From contig JAJAZJ010000355.1 of the NCBI GenBank assembly GCA_026785795.1, positions 1-9,285 of the forward strand: a DNA stretch of 9,285 nucleotides, written 5' to 3'. The stretch is from Pseudoxanthomonas sp. Lineage in GTDB: Bacteria > Pseudomonadota > Gammaproteobacteria > Xanthomonadales > Xanthomonadaceae. The position numbers and the translations under genes are program-made. The notes under the pieces were generated by a model. It was not told the DNA's origin and ran no database searches. It worked only from the letters and a program-made list of their open reading frames with translations. Below are positions 1 to 7,438 of this stretch, piece by piece. Within the stretch, counting starts at the first letter, position 1; every line of letters begins with the position of its first letter.

Positions 1-277
1 AGGTTTGTGGATTCACGGTAAGCGTGGGCTTAAACAGAACCGCGCCCATCCGGTAACCGTACGCAGCGTCAATGACTTGTTCGGCCATGGATTTCGCCGC
101 AGGTTGTCCGTCCTTCTGGTGTATGCAGCTGATATCGACCCGTGCTTTACACCAGCCCTGTTGAGCGAGAAGGATCTCTTTCTCAGAAATCGCCTGGTTG
201 ACGATGACCGCCTTTGCGGCCGCTTGATTGGAAAACGCCGCAAGGACCGCGATGCCGGGAGAACAGCTGAACTGCAT
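1..277 (-). CDS. Iota-carbonic-anhydrase-like (COG4337) exported protein, C-terminus off window
   Basis: This reading frame starts at ATG 277 and is open to the window edge, giving about 92 residues. The start has a strong purine-rich ribosome site (AAAGGAAAAAAGG) five bases upstream. An in-frame ATG at 322 directly follows a TAA and would add a KGKK stretch that suits a signal-peptide n-region, so it is a real alternative. Residues 8-24 are a mildly hydrophobic segment ending AAAKA, a plausible signal peptidase I site. The mature part begins ISEKEILLAQQGW and later has YGYRMGAVLFKPTLTVNPQT. The pattern QQ.W, then a YGY..G.VLFKPT block, is what I know from the COG4337 family, which includes diatom LCIP63-type and Burkholderia iota-carbonic anhydrases and is often mislabelled phosphoribosyl-AMP cyclohydrolase. 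The C-terminal HHSS-type motif expected for catalysis lies outside the window, so activity cannot be judged. Codon use is less GC-rich than in the dab genes. I am fairly sure of the gene and moderately sure of the family. Confidence 0.68.
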   Translation of the reverse strand, partial: MQFSCSPGIAVLAAFSNQAAAKAVIVNQAISEKEILLAQQGWCKARVDISCIHQKDGQPAAKSMAEQVIDAAYGYRMGAVLFKPTLTVNPQT

Positions 278-812
278 GTGTGCCTTTTTTCCTTTATCAT
301 CAGTTAGTGGCAGCCAAAGCATACAGTTTCTTTTTTAAATCTAAGGCGAGAGACACAATATCCAGCGCCTGATGTCTTGCGGTTGACCTGCTGTAGTTGT
401 CGAAAGTGCGGCATGCGCGCCACATAACGTCAGGGTTTAGCCGCATCAACATCCAAGAGAAATATGCGCCGAATCTTGCGCTTTCTCCCTACAATTTCGG
501 CGAGGTATACATCGAGCCTATAAGCGGGGACCTCGGGCACGATGCCCGGGACCCTTCGTACTGGATTGTGTAATTGAAAATACAGCAACGGCTTGGATTG
601 CTATGGGCAAGGCGCCCCGCGATCTGGCCCTGGACCTGTTGCTGGACGTGGTGCGCTGCGTCAATACCGGGGCCGGTGTCGGCCAGGGGTGTTTACTATG
701 GCAAGAACACGGCCCACTGCGTCCGGTTCCGAAGGCCCCGAAGCGCGGCTCACCTTCTGCGCCTAGGTTAAAGACAGCGATGGCGAGCACGTCACGGGGC
801 GTTCGCCCTGTG
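278..812. other. Lower-GC stretch with no supportable gene
   Basis: About 535 bases without a gene I can defend. Positions 301-360 contain only 23 G+C of 60 by hand count, whereas a sample line in dabA (4501-4560) has 44 of 60. The part just left of 360 is the probable leader of the iota-carbonic-anhydrase-like gene, but I find no convincing -35/-10 pair. A short perfect hairpin (CGGGCA/TGCCCG, three-base loop) lies at 534-548 with no T-run after it. From 600 to 810 the plus strand has short open frames with protein-like stretches, such as APRDLALDLLLDVVRC near 610, that break off after a few tens of codons. They may be remnants of a decayed gene, but I recognise no family. Confidence 0.5.
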
Positions 813-1523
813 TCAGCTGGGGTCACGCGAAGTTTGCGGAAACTGATCGGGCCCGGCGGGCACAAACTGCGGATGCATCCGCCACGCCATCAGCAAGAAC
901 CAGAACGTCATCAGCAAGCCCAGATGCCACTCGAGGATATTCTCCATCTGGTGCTTGAACACTTCATCGGTGGCCGCATTCGAGATGAGGGTGCTGGCGA
1001 TCCCCATCAGCAGCAACACCAACGCGATCGCGGTCATCCCGCGCTGGGCGATCGTGGGCCGCGGCTCCAGTTCGCGCAGACGTTGCAAAAACACCAGCTG
1101 CGCCAGATAGGTGGCGGCGAAATAGAAAATGATGCCGAATCGCCGCATCCAGCCATACAGCGCGCCCTCGGTGCCCAAAGCCAGGGCGTAGACCGCCAGC
1201 GCGCTGGCGGCAATCAGCCCCAGCGGCACTAGGCTCGCGCCGCAGCGCGCCAGTGGGTGCTGCGCACGAAGCCAGCGCCGCCCTGCGAACCACATCGCCG
1301 CATGTACTGCGGCCATCGGTACCATCACCACCTGGAACAGCGTATTGGCGAATCCGTAACGAGCGGCGCGACTGATCGAGGTGCACCCTTCCAGGTACGG
1401 ATTGCACGATCCAATCGTGCCCGCTGAAAGCGACAGCCACCAAGCCACATGGGTGACCACGAAAGGAATCACCTCCACCGCCAACGGCAGCAGCCACAGC
1501 GAAGGGTGGTCGGCCCGGTTCAT
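813..1523 (-). CDS. Six-helix membrane protein of unknown function, loosely like Frag1/DRAM/Sfk1
   Basis: The protein is 236 residues from ATG 1523. It has about six hydrophobic segments, near residues 10-32, 56-78, 96-116, 126-146, 161-182 and 193-215, so it should sit in the inner membrane. The loop after helix 1 has two cysteines and a distinctive CTSISRAARYG motif, and the last helix is preceded by KHQMENILEWHLGLL. Both features recall a group of uncharacterised proteobacterial membrane proteins whose topology and terminal motif resemble Frag1/DRAM/Sfk1. I infer that similarity from pattern and rate it low. The frame stays open upstream to 1769, but that extension is antisense to transposase sequence and should not be counted. 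No clear ribosome site precedes 1523, and the transposase remnant begins within about 80 bases, so the native 5' region may have been replaced and expression is doubtful. The length looks complete. Function is unknown. Confidence 0.75.
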   Translation of the reverse strand: MNRADHPSLWLLPLAVEVIPFVVTHVAWWLSLSAGTIGSCNPYLEGCTSISRAARYGFANTLFQVVMVPMAAVHAAMWFAGRRWLRAQHPLARCGASLVPLGLIAASALAVYALALGTEGALYGWMRRFGIIFYFAATYLAQLVFLQRLRELEPRPTIAQRGMTAIALVLLLMGIASTLISNAATDEVFKHQMENILEWHLGLLMTFWFLLMAWRMHPQFVPAGPDQFPQTSRDPS

Positions 1524-1599
1524 GCGCTGGATTGTGTAGGCAAAAGCGCAGGAAATCCAAAGCCCCGGTTCTTGGGCGGTCTGTGCTGGGAATCCCGCA

Positions 1600-1840
1600 G
1601 GAATCGGCTGACGCCAAGAAAGGGCGCCTGGCGCCACAACGTTTTCATCGAGCGACCGTGGAAGTCGGTGAAGTACGAAGAGGCCTGCCTGCGCGCCTAC
1701 GACAGCGCCAGTCACGTCCGCCAGTCGCTTGGCTGCTATTTCGAGTTCTACGACCGCCGCCGCCCGCACAACGCCCTTGCCCGGAACACCCCGGATAAGG
1801 TCTACTTCGCTTCGCTGCCTTCGCCCAAGGTCTCTGGAAA
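1600..1840 (+). pseudogene. IS3-family transposase C-terminal remnant (rve integrase core)
   Basis: Codons from 1629 read WRHNVFIERPWKSVKYEE and, further on, YFEFYDRRRPHNALARNTPD. This is the end of an IS3-family OrfB integrase core. The glutamate at 1650-1652 matches the last residue of the DDE triad, and the FY..RRPH..L...TPD stretch is the usual C-terminal signature. The upstream half with the two catalytic aspartates is missing. The bases just before 1629 still resemble the SMDGKGAW segment of relatives but only with small indels, so the frame is broken there. At the 3' end no stop occurs near the expected C-terminus (after FASLPSPKV): the frame runs on past 2000 into dabB. The piece is therefore a decayed fragment without transposition activity, and I see no intact terminal inverted repeats. 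It lies directly upstream of dabB in the same direction. Confidence 0.82.
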
Positions 1841-1999
1841 ACTGCAGGCAGTCCGAATATCGGAACGGGGCTCGCTACTTAAACTACCGGGACCCGTTCT
1901 CTTCAATCTTAAAGAGCGGATCGTCTGTAGCAGTGAATTTCATGTAACTCTGAGCAAGCGTCGAAGTAGCCGCCAGTCGAAGCCCGCGAGGCCTGCGCC
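1841..1999 (+). promoter_or_regulatory. Leader region of dabBA, promoter not resolved
   Basis: This 159-base stretch separates the transposase remnant from dabB and is the nearest place for the dab promoter. It is lower in GC than dabB. A small inverted repeat, CTCTT/AAGAG with an eight-base loop, lies at 1899-1916, which could be an operator half-site pair or chance. I see no confident -35/-10 pair and no regulator gene next to the operon. The dabB ribosome site is probably GAGG at 1988-1991, eight bases before the ATG. Transcription could also enter from the insertion-sequence remnant. Confidence 0.3.
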
Positions 2000-3649
2000 A
2001 TGGAACCCAACCTGCTGGAAATGTCACCCTGGCGTGCCGCCGTGTTGGCGCTGGTGCCGCTGCTGTACGTGTTTGCCACTGCTGCCGCCGCGGCATTCGG
2101 GCAGCGCCCCGAGGCAGGCTGGCGTGTGGCCCGCTGGAGCGCCGCGCTGGCGTTGGGTGGGGCATTGCTGTCCCTCGTTGGGCTGCTGGTTGGCGGCGCG
2201 GCGCTGATGCGCGGCCCCGCGCTGATGACGCTGGGAGACGCCGGCGCAGTTCACTTCAGCCTGCGCAGCGACGCGCTGGGCGGCGTGATGCTGGTGCTGG
2301 TCAGCTTCATAGGCTGGATCATCGTGCGCTATTCGCAAGCCTACCTTGGCGGTGCGCGCGGCCAGCCCGGCTACATCTGCGGACTGATGCTGACGCTGGC
2401 GGCGGTGTCGCTGCTGGTCATCACCAACAACCTGGCGGTGCTGGCGCTGGCCTGGATAGCCACCAGCCTGACACTGCACGGGCTGCTGACGTTCTTCAAG
2501 GACCGGCCGCAGGCACTGATTGCGGCACACAAGAAGTTTCTGGCCAGCCGCGTGGCCGACCTGTGCCTGCTGGGCGGTGTGGCCCTCGTTGGCATGCAGC
2601 TGGGCACGCTGGAAGTCGATCAGGCGGTCGCTGCCGCAAGCGCACTGCCCGCGCTGCCGGGCGCCCTGCAGGCCGCGGCCTTGCTGCTGGCCGCCAGCGC
2701 GATGTTGAAGTGCGCGCAGCTGCCGGTGCACGGCTGGCTGATCCAGGTCATGGAAGCGCCTACGCCGGTGTCTGCGTTGCTGCATGCCGGCGTGGTCAAC
2801 CTGGGCGGCTTCCTGCTGATCCGGGTGGGCGTGCTGGTCGCCGACGTTCCGGCTGCCCAGGCTTCGCTGGTGGTCGTGGGCAGCATCACGGCCGTGGTTG
2901 CGGCGCTGGTGATGATGACCCGCGTCAGCATCAAGGTGTCGCTGGCCTGGTCCACCTGTGCGCAGATGGGTTTCATGCTGATGCAGTGTGGCCTGGGCCT
3001 GTACGAACTGGCCTTGCTGCATTTGGTGGCACATTCGCTGTACAAGGCCTACGCCTTTCTCGCGGCCGGGAGCGCGGTGGAGCAAAACCGCCTGCGCCAG
3101 ATGACGCCTGCAGCGCCGCCGCTGGGCGCCACCACCTGGGGTCTGGGTGCGGTGGTTGGCATGGGGGTGGTGACGGCTGCGGCGGCGATGTGGGGCATCA
3201 CCCCGGCTGCCCAACCGGCACTCTGGGCCATGGCCGGCATCCTGGCGCTGGCCCTGGTGCCGCTGCTCACGGGCGCGCTGCTGCGCACAGGCGCTCTCGG
3301 CGCAGGGGTGGGGCTGGCGGTCGCTTTTACGGTCGCCTTGGCCTACTTCGGGCTGCACGCTGCTTTCGGTCGCTGGCTGGGCATACCGGCCACGGGCGCG
3401 GCCAGCCCGGTCCTGGTGGGCTGGGTGCTGGTGTGCTTTGGCCTGCTGTTCGTGGTGCAGGGCGCGGTGCGGATCTGGCCGCGCGGCGCGCTGGCCAGCC
3501 GTCTGTACCCCACGCTGTTCGCCGGCCTGTACCTGGACGAACTGTTCACCCGGCTGACCTTCCGCCTGTGGCCGGCGCGCGTGCCCGCCATGCCCGGCAC
3601 CCTGGCCGGCCCGGTCGAGCGCAAGCCCGACGTCCAGTCCCGGTCCTGA
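2000..3649 (+). CDS. dabB: DabB, proton-conducting membrane subunit of the DAB inorganic-carbon accumulation complex
   Basis: The 549-residue protein is almost entirely hydrophobic and belongs to the NuoL/ND5/MrpA proton-antiporter family. The block MLKCAQLPVHGW followed by MEAPTPVSALLHAG (residues 235-264) matches the NuoL region GKSAQLPL..WL.DAM.GPTPVSALIHA, and K237 aligns with the NuoL channel lysine K229. A second block, STCAQMGFM then HLVAHSLYKAYAFLAAGS, is also typical. Where NuoL has W-E144 in helix 5, this protein reads W152-I153, so the usual glutamate seems absent by my alignment. Residues around 165-185 (FFKDRPQALIAAHKKF) are a DabB-type signature. In the family, DabB is thought to pass protons inward and so power DabA. 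The start at 2000 has GAGG eight bases upstream. dabA follows after 30 bases with its own ribosome site, which makes an operon and excludes a respiratory complex I role. No nuo or mrp genes are nearby. Confidence 0.93.
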   Translation: MEPNLLEMSPWRAAVLALVPLLYVFATAAAAAFGQRPEAGWRVARWSAALALGGALLSLVGLLVGGAALMRGPALMTLGDAGAVHFSLRSDALGGVMLVLVSFIGWIIVRYSQAYLGGARGQPGYICGLMLTLAAVSLLVITNNLAVLALAWIATSLTLHGLLTFFKDRPQALIAAHKKFLASRVADLCLLGGVALVGMQLGTLEVDQAVAAASALPALPGALQAAALLLAASAMLKCAQLPVHGWLIQVMEAPTPVSALLHAGVVNLGGFLLIRVGVLVADVPAAQASLVVVGSITAVVAALVMMTRVSIKVSLAWSTCAQMGFMLMQCGLGLYELALLHLVAHSLYKAYAFLAAGSAVEQNRLRQMTPAAPPLGATTWGLGAVVGMGVVTAAAAMWGITPAAQPALWAMAGILALALVPLLTGALLRTGALGAGVGLAVAFTVALAYFGLHAAFGRWLGIPATGAASPVLVGWVLVCFGLLFVVQGAVRIWPRGALASRLYPTLFAGLYLDELFTRLTFRLWPARVPAMPGTLAGPVERKPDVQSRS

Positions 3650-3679
3650 AGTGCACGTGCTGCAACACGGAGATTCGCC

Positions 3680-6181
3680 ATGAACGCCACCGTCGACCAG
3701 GCGCGTCCGTCGCCCGCCATGGCCAATACGCTGAAGCCGGCCATCGACCGCGCCTGCGCGCGCATCGCGCCCACCTGGCCGCTGGACCGCTTCATCGCCG
3801 TCAACCCTTACTTGGGCCACCTGGAACGCCCCATCGCCGCCGCCGCCGCCCAGCTGGCCACGCTGTCGGGCAGCCCGATGCTGATGTCGCGCCAGGCCTT
3901 CCGCCAACGCTGGGACGCCGGACAGCTGGGCCACCAGCACCTGCAGGCGGCCATCGCGGCGGCCGCCGCTGAGGAAACCGTCGACACACTGCTGGCCGGC
4001 CTCGGCGCCGGGCCCGCACTGCCCGCACGCCTGGCGCTGGCCACCGATCTGGTCGACGCACACCGCGACCTGGGCCACGCCATGGCCTGGCGCGACTACA
4101 TCACCCACCACATCAGCCAGAGCTGCGCCGCGTACTTCGACCAGGGCCAGGCCGTGTGGGGGCCGGACCGCAGCGGCGGGCTCTACCCCAGCTGGCTGCG
4201 CCAATCGGCACACGATCTTGGCCCGGGCATGCTGATGGGCTATCCCGGCTTCAGCGCACGCGTGGCCCGCTTGCCCGCCGACCCGCAGGCCTTGATCAGC
4301 GCGGCCATGCAGGCGCTGCAGGTACCCGCCGCCTCGCATGAGGCCTACTTCACCGCCCTGCTGATGAGCATCAACGGCTGGGCTTCGTGGTGCGCCTATC
4401 AGCGCTGGGAAGCGCGGCTGGTACAGCAGGATGACGAGCAGATCGTGCATATGCTGGCGGTGCGGCTGGCGTGGGAATGGCTGCTGCACGAAGGCTATCC
4501 GGGACTGGGTGTGGCCAGCGGCCTGGCCAGCGCCTGGGGCGGCACCGAAGCTTCCATCGAGCAGGCCCAGCGCGCGCAGCAGACCGACTGGCTGTGGCAG
4601 GACGCGTTGGAACGCAGCTATCAGCAACCGCTGTGCCAGGGTCTGCATCGCGCCCCCGTGAACGCCGCGGCCACGCCACCCGCCGTGCAGGCGGTGTTCT
4701 GCATCGACGTGCGCTCCGAGGTCTACCGTCGCGCGCTGGAAGCCAGCAGCCCCGGCGTACAGACGCTGGGCTTTGCAGGTTTCTTTGCGCTGTTCGTTTC
4801 CTACCAGCCGCTGGGCAGCGAAATGGACCGCCCGCAGCTGCCCGGACTGCTTGCGCCGGGACTGTGCATCACCGATGCCTGCGATGCACCCGGCCGGGAT
4901 CCGGCGTTGGGCCAGCAGCGGCGCAAGAAACTGCAGTGGCGCCAGCAGTGGCAGACTTTCCGCAGCGGTGCGGGTTCCAGCTTCTCCTTCGTCGAGTCCT
5001 GCGGCCTGCTGTTCACCGGCAAGCTGCTCAAGAGCAGCCTGGGCGGCGAGAGCAATCCCGCGCCCGTCGAGCAGACGGGCTTCTCCCCAGCGCAACGCAG
5101 CGAATTGCGTCCGCGCTTGCCCGCTGCAGGTGGCGCCGAGCTCGAGGCCGGCATCAGCACCGCCGCCACCGCGCTGGGCGCGATGGGCCTCACCGCCGAG
5201 CATGCGCGCATCGTGCTGCTGGCCGGGCACGGCAGCACCAGCGCCAACAACCCCCACGCTGCCGGCCTGGATTGCGGCGCCTGTGGGGGACAGACCGGTG
5301 AAGTCAACGCACGCGCGCTGGCCCTGCTGCTGAACGAACCGCAGGTGCGTCAGGGGCTGCAGGCGCGCGGTGTGGTGATACCTGAAAGCACCTGGTTCCT
5401 GGCCGGGCTGCACAACACCACGACCGACGACATGCATCTGTTCGACTGCGACCTGCTGCCCGCCAGCCACGCGCAGGATCTGTCACAGCTGCAGGCCTGG
5501 CTGGCTGAGGCCGGCCGCCGCGCGCGGGCCGAGCGCGCCGCGTCACTGGGGTTGGCGGCACATGCCGCCGATGCCGTCGCCTTGGCCCAGGCCATCGACG
5601 CGCGCAGCACCGACTGGGCGCAGGTGCGTCCCGAGTGGGGCCTGGCCGACTGCGCTGCATTCATCGTGGCACCGCGCAGCCGCAGCCAGCACATGAATCT
5701 GGCCGGCCGCAGCTTCCTGCACGACTACGTGTGGCAGCGCGACGCCGGCTTCGGGGTGCTGGAACTGATCATGACCGCGCCCATGGTGGTGACCAACTGG
5801 ATCAACCTGCAGTACCACGCGTCCACCGTGGACAACGTGCGCTACGGCAGCGGCGACAAGGTGCTGCACAACGTGGTGGGCGGCAACATTGGCGTGTTCG
5901 AGGGCAACGGCGGCGATCTGCGCATCGGTCTGCCGATGCAGTCGCTGCACGACGGCGAGCACTTCCGCCACACGCCGCTGCGCTTGAGCGTGTTCATCCA
6001 GGCGCCGCAGGCGGCCATCGACGACATCACCGGCAAGAGCGAAACGGTGCGCCACTTGCTCGACAACCAGTGGCTGCACCTGTTCCGCCTGGGCGACGAC
6101 GAAGGCGTCTGGCGCTATCGGCCCGGCGGCGCGTGGACGCCGGAGGCCGCCGACCTGTCTATGCAGACGGCCAAAGACTGA
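3680..6181 (+). CDS. dabA: DabA, zinc beta-carbonic-anhydrase-like subunit (DUF2309/UPF0753) of the DAB complex
   Basis: The 833-residue protein is full length for the family, close to the Halothiobacillus DabA2. It starts MNATVDQ, with GGAG at 3669-3672 seven bases before the ATG. Early motifs are WPLDRFIAVNPYLG (residues 33-46) and YPSWLRQ. The predicted zinc site is complete: C341 and D343 in FCIDVRSE, H517 in LLAGHGSTSANNP and C532 in GLDCGACGG. These match the spacing of C351, D353, H524 and C539 described for DabA2, and D343-R345 supply the Asp-Arg dyad of beta-carbonic anhydrases. The H-to-C interval is 15 residues in both. DabA is cytoplasmic-facing and bound to DabB. It is proposed to hydrate CO2 to bicarbonate in one direction, driven by the cation gradient. 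The C-terminal part has LIMTAPMVVTNWINLQY and DNVRYGSGDKVLHNVVGG, which are also conserved. I see no frameshift or missing key residue, so the gene looks functional. Confidence 0.96.
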   Translation: MNATVDQARPSPAMANTLKPAIDRACARIAPTWPLDRFIAVNPYLGHLERPIAAAAAQLATLSGSPMLMSRQAFRQRWDAGQLGHQHLQAAIAAAAAEETVDTLLAGLGAGPALPARLALATDLVDAHRDLGHAMAWRDYITHHISQSCAAYFDQGQAVWGPDRSGGLYPSWLRQSAHDLGPGMLMGYPGFSARVARLPADPQALISAAMQALQVPAASHEAYFTALLMSINGWASWCAYQRWEARLVQQDDEQIVHMLAVRLAWEWLLHEGYPGLGVASGLASAWGGTEASIEQAQRAQQTDWLWQDALERSYQQPLCQGLHRAPVNAAATPPAVQAVFCIDVRSEVYRRALEASSPGVQTLGFAGFFALFVSYQPLGSEMDRPQLPGLLAPGLCITDACDAPGRDPALGQQRRKKLQWRQQWQTFRSGAGSSFSFVESCGLLFTGKLLKSSLGGESNPAPVEQTGFSPAQRSELRPRLPAAGGAELEAGISTAATALGAMGLTAEHARIVLLAGHGSTSANNPHAAGLDCGACGGQTGEVNARALALLLNEPQVRQGLQARGVVIPESTWFLAGLHNTTTDDMHLFDCDLLPASHAQDLSQLQAWLAEAGRRARAERAASLGLAAHAADAVALAQAIDARSTDWAQVRPEWGLADCAAFIVAPRSRSQHMNLAGRSFLHDYVWQRDAGFGVLELIMTAPMVVTNWINLQYHASTVDNVRYGSGDKVLHNVVGGNIGVFEGNGGDLRIGLPMQSLHDGEHFRHTPLRLSVFIQAPQAAIDDITGKSETVRHLLDNQWLHLFRLGDDEGVWRYRPGGAWTPEAADLSMQTAKD

Positions 6182-6307
6182 GCCGCCAGGCACGGGAGAT
6201 CGAAAGCCGGCGTGCGTGGGCTGCCCAGGCTGCAGGTTCGGCAGCGCGAGCGCCCCGCGCACATATTTCTGCAGCAGTCGACGCGTAGTGCCGCGCCCTG
6301 ATCCACT

Positions 6308-7438
6308 TTACCGGCCGCCCACCACGCGCCGCGCCAGCGCCGGGTCATCCACAAAAATCCCGTCCACGCCGGTAGACAGATACGCCCTCAGCTGCTCTGC
6401 CGCGCCTTCCTCGTTGCGCGCCGCCGGGCCATCGGCATTGCGAAAGGGCGGCTCCAGAAAGTAGTTCTCGGGCCGGAACGTGTACACCACCACTTCCAGG
6501 CCCGCGGCGTGGGCATCGTCCACCAGCGCGCTGCGGTAGCGGCCATCAGGAACGGACTGGATCTGCAGCATTGCGTAGCCAGGGCCGACGGCGTCGGCGT
6601 AACTCGCCACCTCGCGCAGCCCGTCGGGCGTAGCCATCTGCGCGTAAGTGATGCGCGAACCCGACAGCACGGCGTCGTAAGGCGACTCGCCGGGACCACC
6701 CAGCAGCTGCAGCAGGCGAACGTTGCCGTCGCGCGGCAGCTGCTTGCGCAGCGCGCGCAGGTTGCCGATTTCGAAGGACTGGATCAGCACCGGGGCGCGA
6801 CGGGTGTAGGGGTGGGCGGCCAGTGCATCCAGCAGCGGCTGGTCCATGGCCAGGCCCAACGCGACGAAGTGGCTGGGGTGCTTGATCTCGGGCACCAGGC
6901 CCACCACGCGGCCGCTGGCTGCGGCGTGCGCGGCCACGAGCTCAACGATTTCATCGAACGTGGGCACCTCAAACTGGTCGTCCCACTCGCGCGTGCGCAG
7001 CTGCGGCAGCCGCTCGCGGGCGCGCAGGGTCTTGAGCTCGGCCAGGCTGAAATCCTCGACGAACCAGCCCTCCACCCAGTCGCCGTCCACGCGCCTGCGG
7101 GCTTTGCGCGCGGCGAACTCGCCCCGCTGCGCCACGTCGGTGGTGGCGGACAATTCGTTGTCGTGGCGGGCCACCAGCACGGCGTCGCGGGTGCTCACCA
7201 GGTCGGGCTCGATGGCGTCGGCGCCCTGCTCCATCGCCAGCGCGTACGCCGCCAGCGTGTGCTCGGGCCGCCACGCGCTGGCGCCGCGGTGGGCAATCAC
7301 CCAGGGGCGGGCGGCGGCGATAGGTTCGGATTCGGATTCGGCCATGGGCGGCAGCGTAGCGCGCGGCGCGGGCGCGCAGGCGACCGGGCAGGCGAGCGCG
7401 GCCAGCAGGACCGGGAACAAGAGTCGGGGCGAACGCAT
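6308..7438 (-). CDS. Exported glycerophosphodiester phosphodiesterase, GlpQ-like
   Basis: The 376-residue protein hydrolyses glycerophosphodiesters to glycerol-3-phosphate and an alcohol, feeding phosphate and glycerol use. The N-terminus (MRSPRLLFPVLLAALACPVACAP) is a signal peptide. Its cysteines at 17 and 21 could be a weak lipobox, so it is either periplasmic or a lipoprotein. The catalytic domain starts with HRGAS (H50, R51), then PEHT (E59), GADAIEPDL (E77 and D79, metal ligands) and RHDNELSATTDV (H92), with VPEIKHP (E184, K186) later. This is the order seen in Escherichia coli GlpQ, and the length (358 in GlpQ) agrees. The GDPD barrel ends in GVDGIFVDDP at the C-terminus, so it is complete. 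It converges on dabA with a 126-base gap and is not part of that operon. The ribosome site before 7438 is weak. A start at residue 32 (MAESES) would lose the signal peptide and is less likely. Confidence 0.93.
   Translation of the reverse strand: MRSPRLLFPVLLAALACPVACAPAPRATLPPMAESESEPIAAARPWVIAHRGASAWRPEHTLAAYALAMEQGADAIEPDLVSTRDAVLVARHDNELSATTDVAQRGEFAARKARRRVDGDWVEGWFVEDFSLAELKTLRARERLPQLRTREWDDQFEVPTFDEIVELVAAHAAASGRVVGLVPEIKHPSHFVALGLAMDQPLLDALAAHPYTRRAPVLIQSFEIGNLRALRKQLPRDGNVRLLQLLGGPGESPYDAVLSGSRITYAQMATPDGLREVASYADAVGPGYAMLQIQSVPDGRYRSALVDDAHAAGLEVVVYTFRPENYFLEPPFRNADGPAARNEEGAAEQLRAYLSTGVDGIFVDDPALARRVVGGR

Noticed and set aside
13..300. Minus-strand frame starting at ATG 300 and plus-strand frame 5-307
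   Set aside because: Both overlap the iota-carbonic-anhydrase-like frame, are arginine-rich, and lack its recognisable motifs and ribosome site.
405..450. Segment resembling part of an integron recombination site
   Set aside because: The needed RYYYAAC and GTTRRRY core boxes do not match, and no integrase or cassette array is present.
2563..3972. Plus-strand 469-codon frame across the dabB/dabA junction
   Set aside because: It is a shifted shadow of both dab genes, with arginine- and glycine-rich sequence and no family resemblance.
2024..5470. A 1148-codon open frame on the minus strand opposite dabB and dabA
   Set aside because: It spans two strongly supported genes and is rich in Q, R, G and A with no domain or membrane pattern. 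Long antisense frames are expected opposite high-GC genes.
6220..6245. Inverted repeat GCTGCC/GGCAGC between the convergent dabA and phosphodiesterase genes
   Set aside because: The six-base stem has a 14-base loop and no T-run on either strand, so it is too weak to call a terminator.
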